24,460 nt of DNA from UBA1573 sp016794285 (GTDB taxonomy: Bacteria > Pseudomonadota > Alphaproteobacteria > Micavibrionales > Micavibrionaceae), in assembly GCA_016794285.1 (NCBI GenBank), contig JAEUKO010000026.1:1-24460 (forward strand), in the 5' to 3' direction. Position 1 is the first letter of the stretch, and every line of letters begins with the position of its first letter. Below, piece after piece: positions 22,683 through 24,460 of the stretch. The position numbers were made by a program, and so were the translations under genes. The notes under the pieces were generated by a model. The model searched no databases. It saw only the letters and a program-made list of their open reading frames with translations, and had not been told where the DNA came from.

Positions 22683-23403
22683 GCCCGTAAAGTGCCGCAG
22701 TTTCCGTCCGCAAGATACGCGGACCAAGACCAACGGGAATCACAAAGTTGCGGTTTTGCAGCAAAGTAACCTCCTCGGCGGAAAAGCCTCCCTCTGGCCC
22801 TATCAGAAAACCTCGATCCCCTGAAGCGGACGAGCAGATATCTCTCAAGGAAATAATATCTTGCCGTTCGAGAGCTGCATAAAGAGGGACGGCTTTCCCC
22901 CATGTTTCCAGAAGCTGAACAAGTGAGGCAATAGGGGATAAAAGGGGAATATCTAGACGTTCGCACTGTTCCGTTGCTTCCTTAATTTGAGCTGTAACCC
23001 GCTCGAAATTCAGATCACGATTCACGCTGTGCTGAGTCGTTACAGGGTGAAGGTCAGTCACTCCCAATTCCACGGCCTTTTCAATCAGGAAATCAAGACG
23101 ATCCTTTTTAAGAGGAGGAAAAACCAGATGAAGACGAAAGGGGATTTTGGAAGGAGTACAAATTTGACGAAGCAGCAAAATAGAAACGCCTTTTTTCCCA
23201 ACCCATTTAATTTCAGCCAGAAACTCACCACTTTCTGGGTAAAACACACGCAGCTCCGCACCATCTGGACGGCGCAGAACGGTTCTGAGATAATGCGCTT
23301 GATCGTCGGGCAAACAAATCTCGCCTTCGTCTTCCTTCACGGGAAAACTGAGAAGGAGTCTCGGTAAGCGGTAGTCAAAATTAAGGTCGGGAGTCATCAT
23401 CAT
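22648..23403 (-). CDS. rsmE: 16S rRNA m3U1498 methyltransferase
   Basis: RsmE methylates N3 of U1498 in 16S rRNA and belongs to the SPOUT (knotted) class. The 251 residues show the N-terminal PUA-like part (HYLRTVLRRPDG...VFYPESGEF) and the SPOUT core: PPLKKDRLDFLIEKAVELGV (about 95-114), TTQHSV, ATEQCERLDIP, LIGPEGGFSAEEV (the SAM-binding loop) and LGPRILRTETAAL (the knot). Three Met codons in a row open the protein (23403, 23400, 23397); no ribosome-binding site precedes them. The start codon region overlaps the divergent ubiA start. A longer form to 23442 is possible but unlike the family. Confidence 0.93.
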   Translation of the reverse strand: MMMTPDLNFDYRLPRLLLSFPVKEDEGEICLPDDQAHYLRTVLRRPDGAELRVFYPESGEFLAEIKWVGKKGVSILLLRQICTPSKIPFRLHLVFPPLKKDRLDFLIEKAVELGVTDLHPVTTQHSVNRDLNFERVTAQIKEATEQCERLDIPLLSPIASLVQLLETWGKAVPLYAALERQDIISLRDICSSASGDRGFLIGPEGGFSAEEVTLLQNRNFVIPVGLGPRILRTETAALYGLSLLNAEKTPE

Positions 23404-24349
23404 GGAACATAGCCATAGCATAAAGCCCAACACACCGCACACGGATATTCAATCCGGTGGATGGATTGAACAGAAATTACCTCCCCACGCTCGGCCTTTT
23501 GCGTATCTCATGAGGCTTGACCGTCCTATTGGTACGTGGCTACTGCTCCTTCCCGGGTGGTGGGCGATTTTAGCCGCAGCAGGTGGGGTCTCAGGCCTAG
23601 GCGTATGGGGCTGGTATGTTTTGTTTCTCTTTGGCCTAGGAGCTATCATTATGAGAGGAGCTGGTTGTGCCATCAACGACTTATGGGACCGCAAGATTGA
23701 CCGACAGGTCGAGCGCACAAAATCACGCCCCCTCGCCGCCGGAGATATAACTCCCTTGCAAGCAATCTTACTGATTTTGGTTTTGCTTTGGATGGGGCTT
23801 TTAATTCTTGTTCAACTCCCCACCTCCGCTATTTTGGTTGGAGTTGCCTCGCTTGGTTTGATCGGAATTTACCCTCTAGCCAAACGGGTCATGCAGTGTC
23901 CTCAATTGGTTTTGGGCTTCACGTTCAATGTCGGGGCTCTGATGGGGTGGGCAAGTCTGCGCGGGGAAATCAATACTCCGGCGGTCCTGCTTTATGGTGC
24001 AGGAATATGCTGGACACTTGGTTATGATACAATCTACGCCCATCAGGATAAACAAGACGACGCCCTTATCGGGATCAAATCCACGGCTTTGTGGTTTGCC
24101 CAGCGCAGCCCTTTGTTCATTAGTGGTTTTTATGGAGCCGCTACCTTGATGATTTATTTCTCCGGTTGGTTAACCAACCAAGGCCCACTTTTTTATGGAC
24201 TATGGGCTATCGCAACTTTTCACCTGATTCGGCAGGTCTCTCGCTGGGATCTGGATAATCCGGCAAGCTGTCTTGCCGTTTTTCGTTCTAACCGCGATTT
24301 TGGATTGCTCATCCTTCTGGCCTTCGCAAGCGGAACTCTTTTTAGTTAA
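23402..24349 (+). CDS. ubiA: 4-Hydroxybenzoate polyprenyltransferase
   Basis: UbiA is an integral membrane prenyltransferase that attaches the polyprenyl chain to 4-hydroxybenzoate in ubiquinone synthesis. The 315 residues give about eight to nine hydrophobic helices. The first Asp motif INDLWDRKIDRQVERTKSRPLA (91-112) and the second YDTIYAHQDKQDD (208-220) bind Mg and the diphosphate. LMRLDRPIGTWLLLLPGWW (36-54) is the family N-terminal block. A GGGAG stretch 10-14 bases before the ATG supports the start; it overlaps the rsmE start by two bases on the other strand. It pairs functionally with ispB at 139-1155. Confidence 0.94.
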   Translation: MEHSHSIKPNTPHTDIQSGGWIEQKLPPHARPFAYLMRLDRPIGTWLLLLPGWWAILAAAGGVSGLGVWGWYVLFLFGLGAIIMRGAGCAINDLWDRKIDRQVERTKSRPLAAGDITPLQAILLILVLLWMGLLILVQLPTSAILVGVASLGLIGIYPLAKRVMQCPQLVLGFTFNVGALMGWASLRGEINTPAVLLYGAGICWTLGYDTIYAHQDKQDDALIGIKSTALWFAQRSPLFISGFYGAATLMIYFSGWLTNQGPLFYGLWAIATFHLIRQVSRWDLDNPASCLAVFRSNRDFGLLILLAFASGTLFS

Positions 24350-24387
24350 CTAACCAAAAAAAGAAAATATCCGCCTGAAAACTATTA

Positions 24388-24460
24388 GACCTCTTGCAGA
24401 ACCCGCTCTGGCGCGGCAGATGCAAGGAAAAACCACGCGCAGGAAGGAAAGTGTACAAAG
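24388..24460. mobile_element. Possible end of an insertion sequence or dispersed repeat
   Basis: After a 38-base AT-rich gap behind ubiA, the composition changes at TTA-GACCTCTTGCAGAACCC. CTTGCA (24393-24398) recurs inverted as TGCAAG (24421-24426). The start looks like the terminal repeat of IS5-type elements (which often begin GA-G/C-CTTTGCA and duplicate TNA), but this is from memory and no transposase lies inside the window. No gene could be read from this edge. Confidence 0.25.

Overview
This 24.5 kb window looks like ordinary chromosome from a free-swimming alphaproteobacterium of moderate GC (about half, judged by eye). The main evidence is the flagellin-FlbT-FlaF block (FlbT and FlaF are essentially alphaproteobacterial), the FYDLN-type acidic protein, a CHCC zinc-finger miniprotein of the alphaproteobacterial/mitochondrial kind, and a Rhodospirillales-like flagellin C-terminus. 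Single-pass prepilin-like proteins such as the one at 5224-5916 remind me of Micavibrio-like and other deep alphaproteobacterial lineages, but I cannot place the organism below class. No rRNA, tRNA, CRISPR array or complete mobile element was recognised.

Layout. 139-1155 (-) is a trans-polyprenyl diphosphate synthase (ispB-like). Divergent from it, 1241-2752 (+) holds a TrmN6-like methyltransferase, a doubtful small ORF and a GNAT acetyltransferase. 2679-4678 (-) is a flagellar block: a 55-codon CHCC zinc-finger gene, then flagellin, flbT and flaF. 4777-5916 (+) holds an unknown protein and a prepilin-like membrane-anchored protein. 5913-6692 (-) is an Ala/Gly-rich unknown whose ribosome-binding site lies in a predicted hairpin. 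cysS (-) and a dihydroorotase-family gene (+) diverge from a 126-base region that contains two competing inverted repeats. 9875-11962 (+) is a membrane GGDEF/EAL protein with a degenerate GEDEF motif, so probably a c-di-GMP phosphodiesterase. 11959-13320 (-) is prmA with the FYDLN acidic zinc protein. 13516-17288 (+) is a compact fatty-acid oxidation operon: thiolase, a small two-helix membrane protein, and a FadN-type 3-hydroxyacyl-CoA dehydrogenase/enoyl-CoA hydratase. 17346-19370 (-) is a membrane SPFH protein with about five N-terminal repeats that recall the major vault protein layout. Across an extremely AT-rich divergent region lie a ribbon-helix-helix-like protein and then a three-gene set: secreted EF-hand protein, ECF sigma factor, one-helix membrane protein (putative anti-sigma). 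21341-22682 has a secreted Pro/Glu/Ser-rich protein and an unknown protein. rsmE (-) and ubiA (+) end the window with overlapping start codons.

Functional links. IspB (side chain) and UbiA (attachment to 4-hydroxybenzoate) are two steps of ubiquinone synthesis at opposite ends of the window. The thiolase and FadN-like protein supply hydration, dehydrogenation and thiolysis of beta-oxidation. FlbT, FlaF and flagellin are a regulatory and structural unit, and the GGDEF/EAL protein could bear on motility through c-di-GMP. PrmA, RsmE, CysS and the TrmN6-like enzyme serve translation.

The least ordinary items are the repeat-bearing SPFH protein, the EF-hand/sigma/membrane-protein cassette with a perfect short palindrome upstream, the two possible RNA switches (cysS leader and the leader of 5913-6692), and the small zinc-finger gene hidden antisense to a longer spurious frame.
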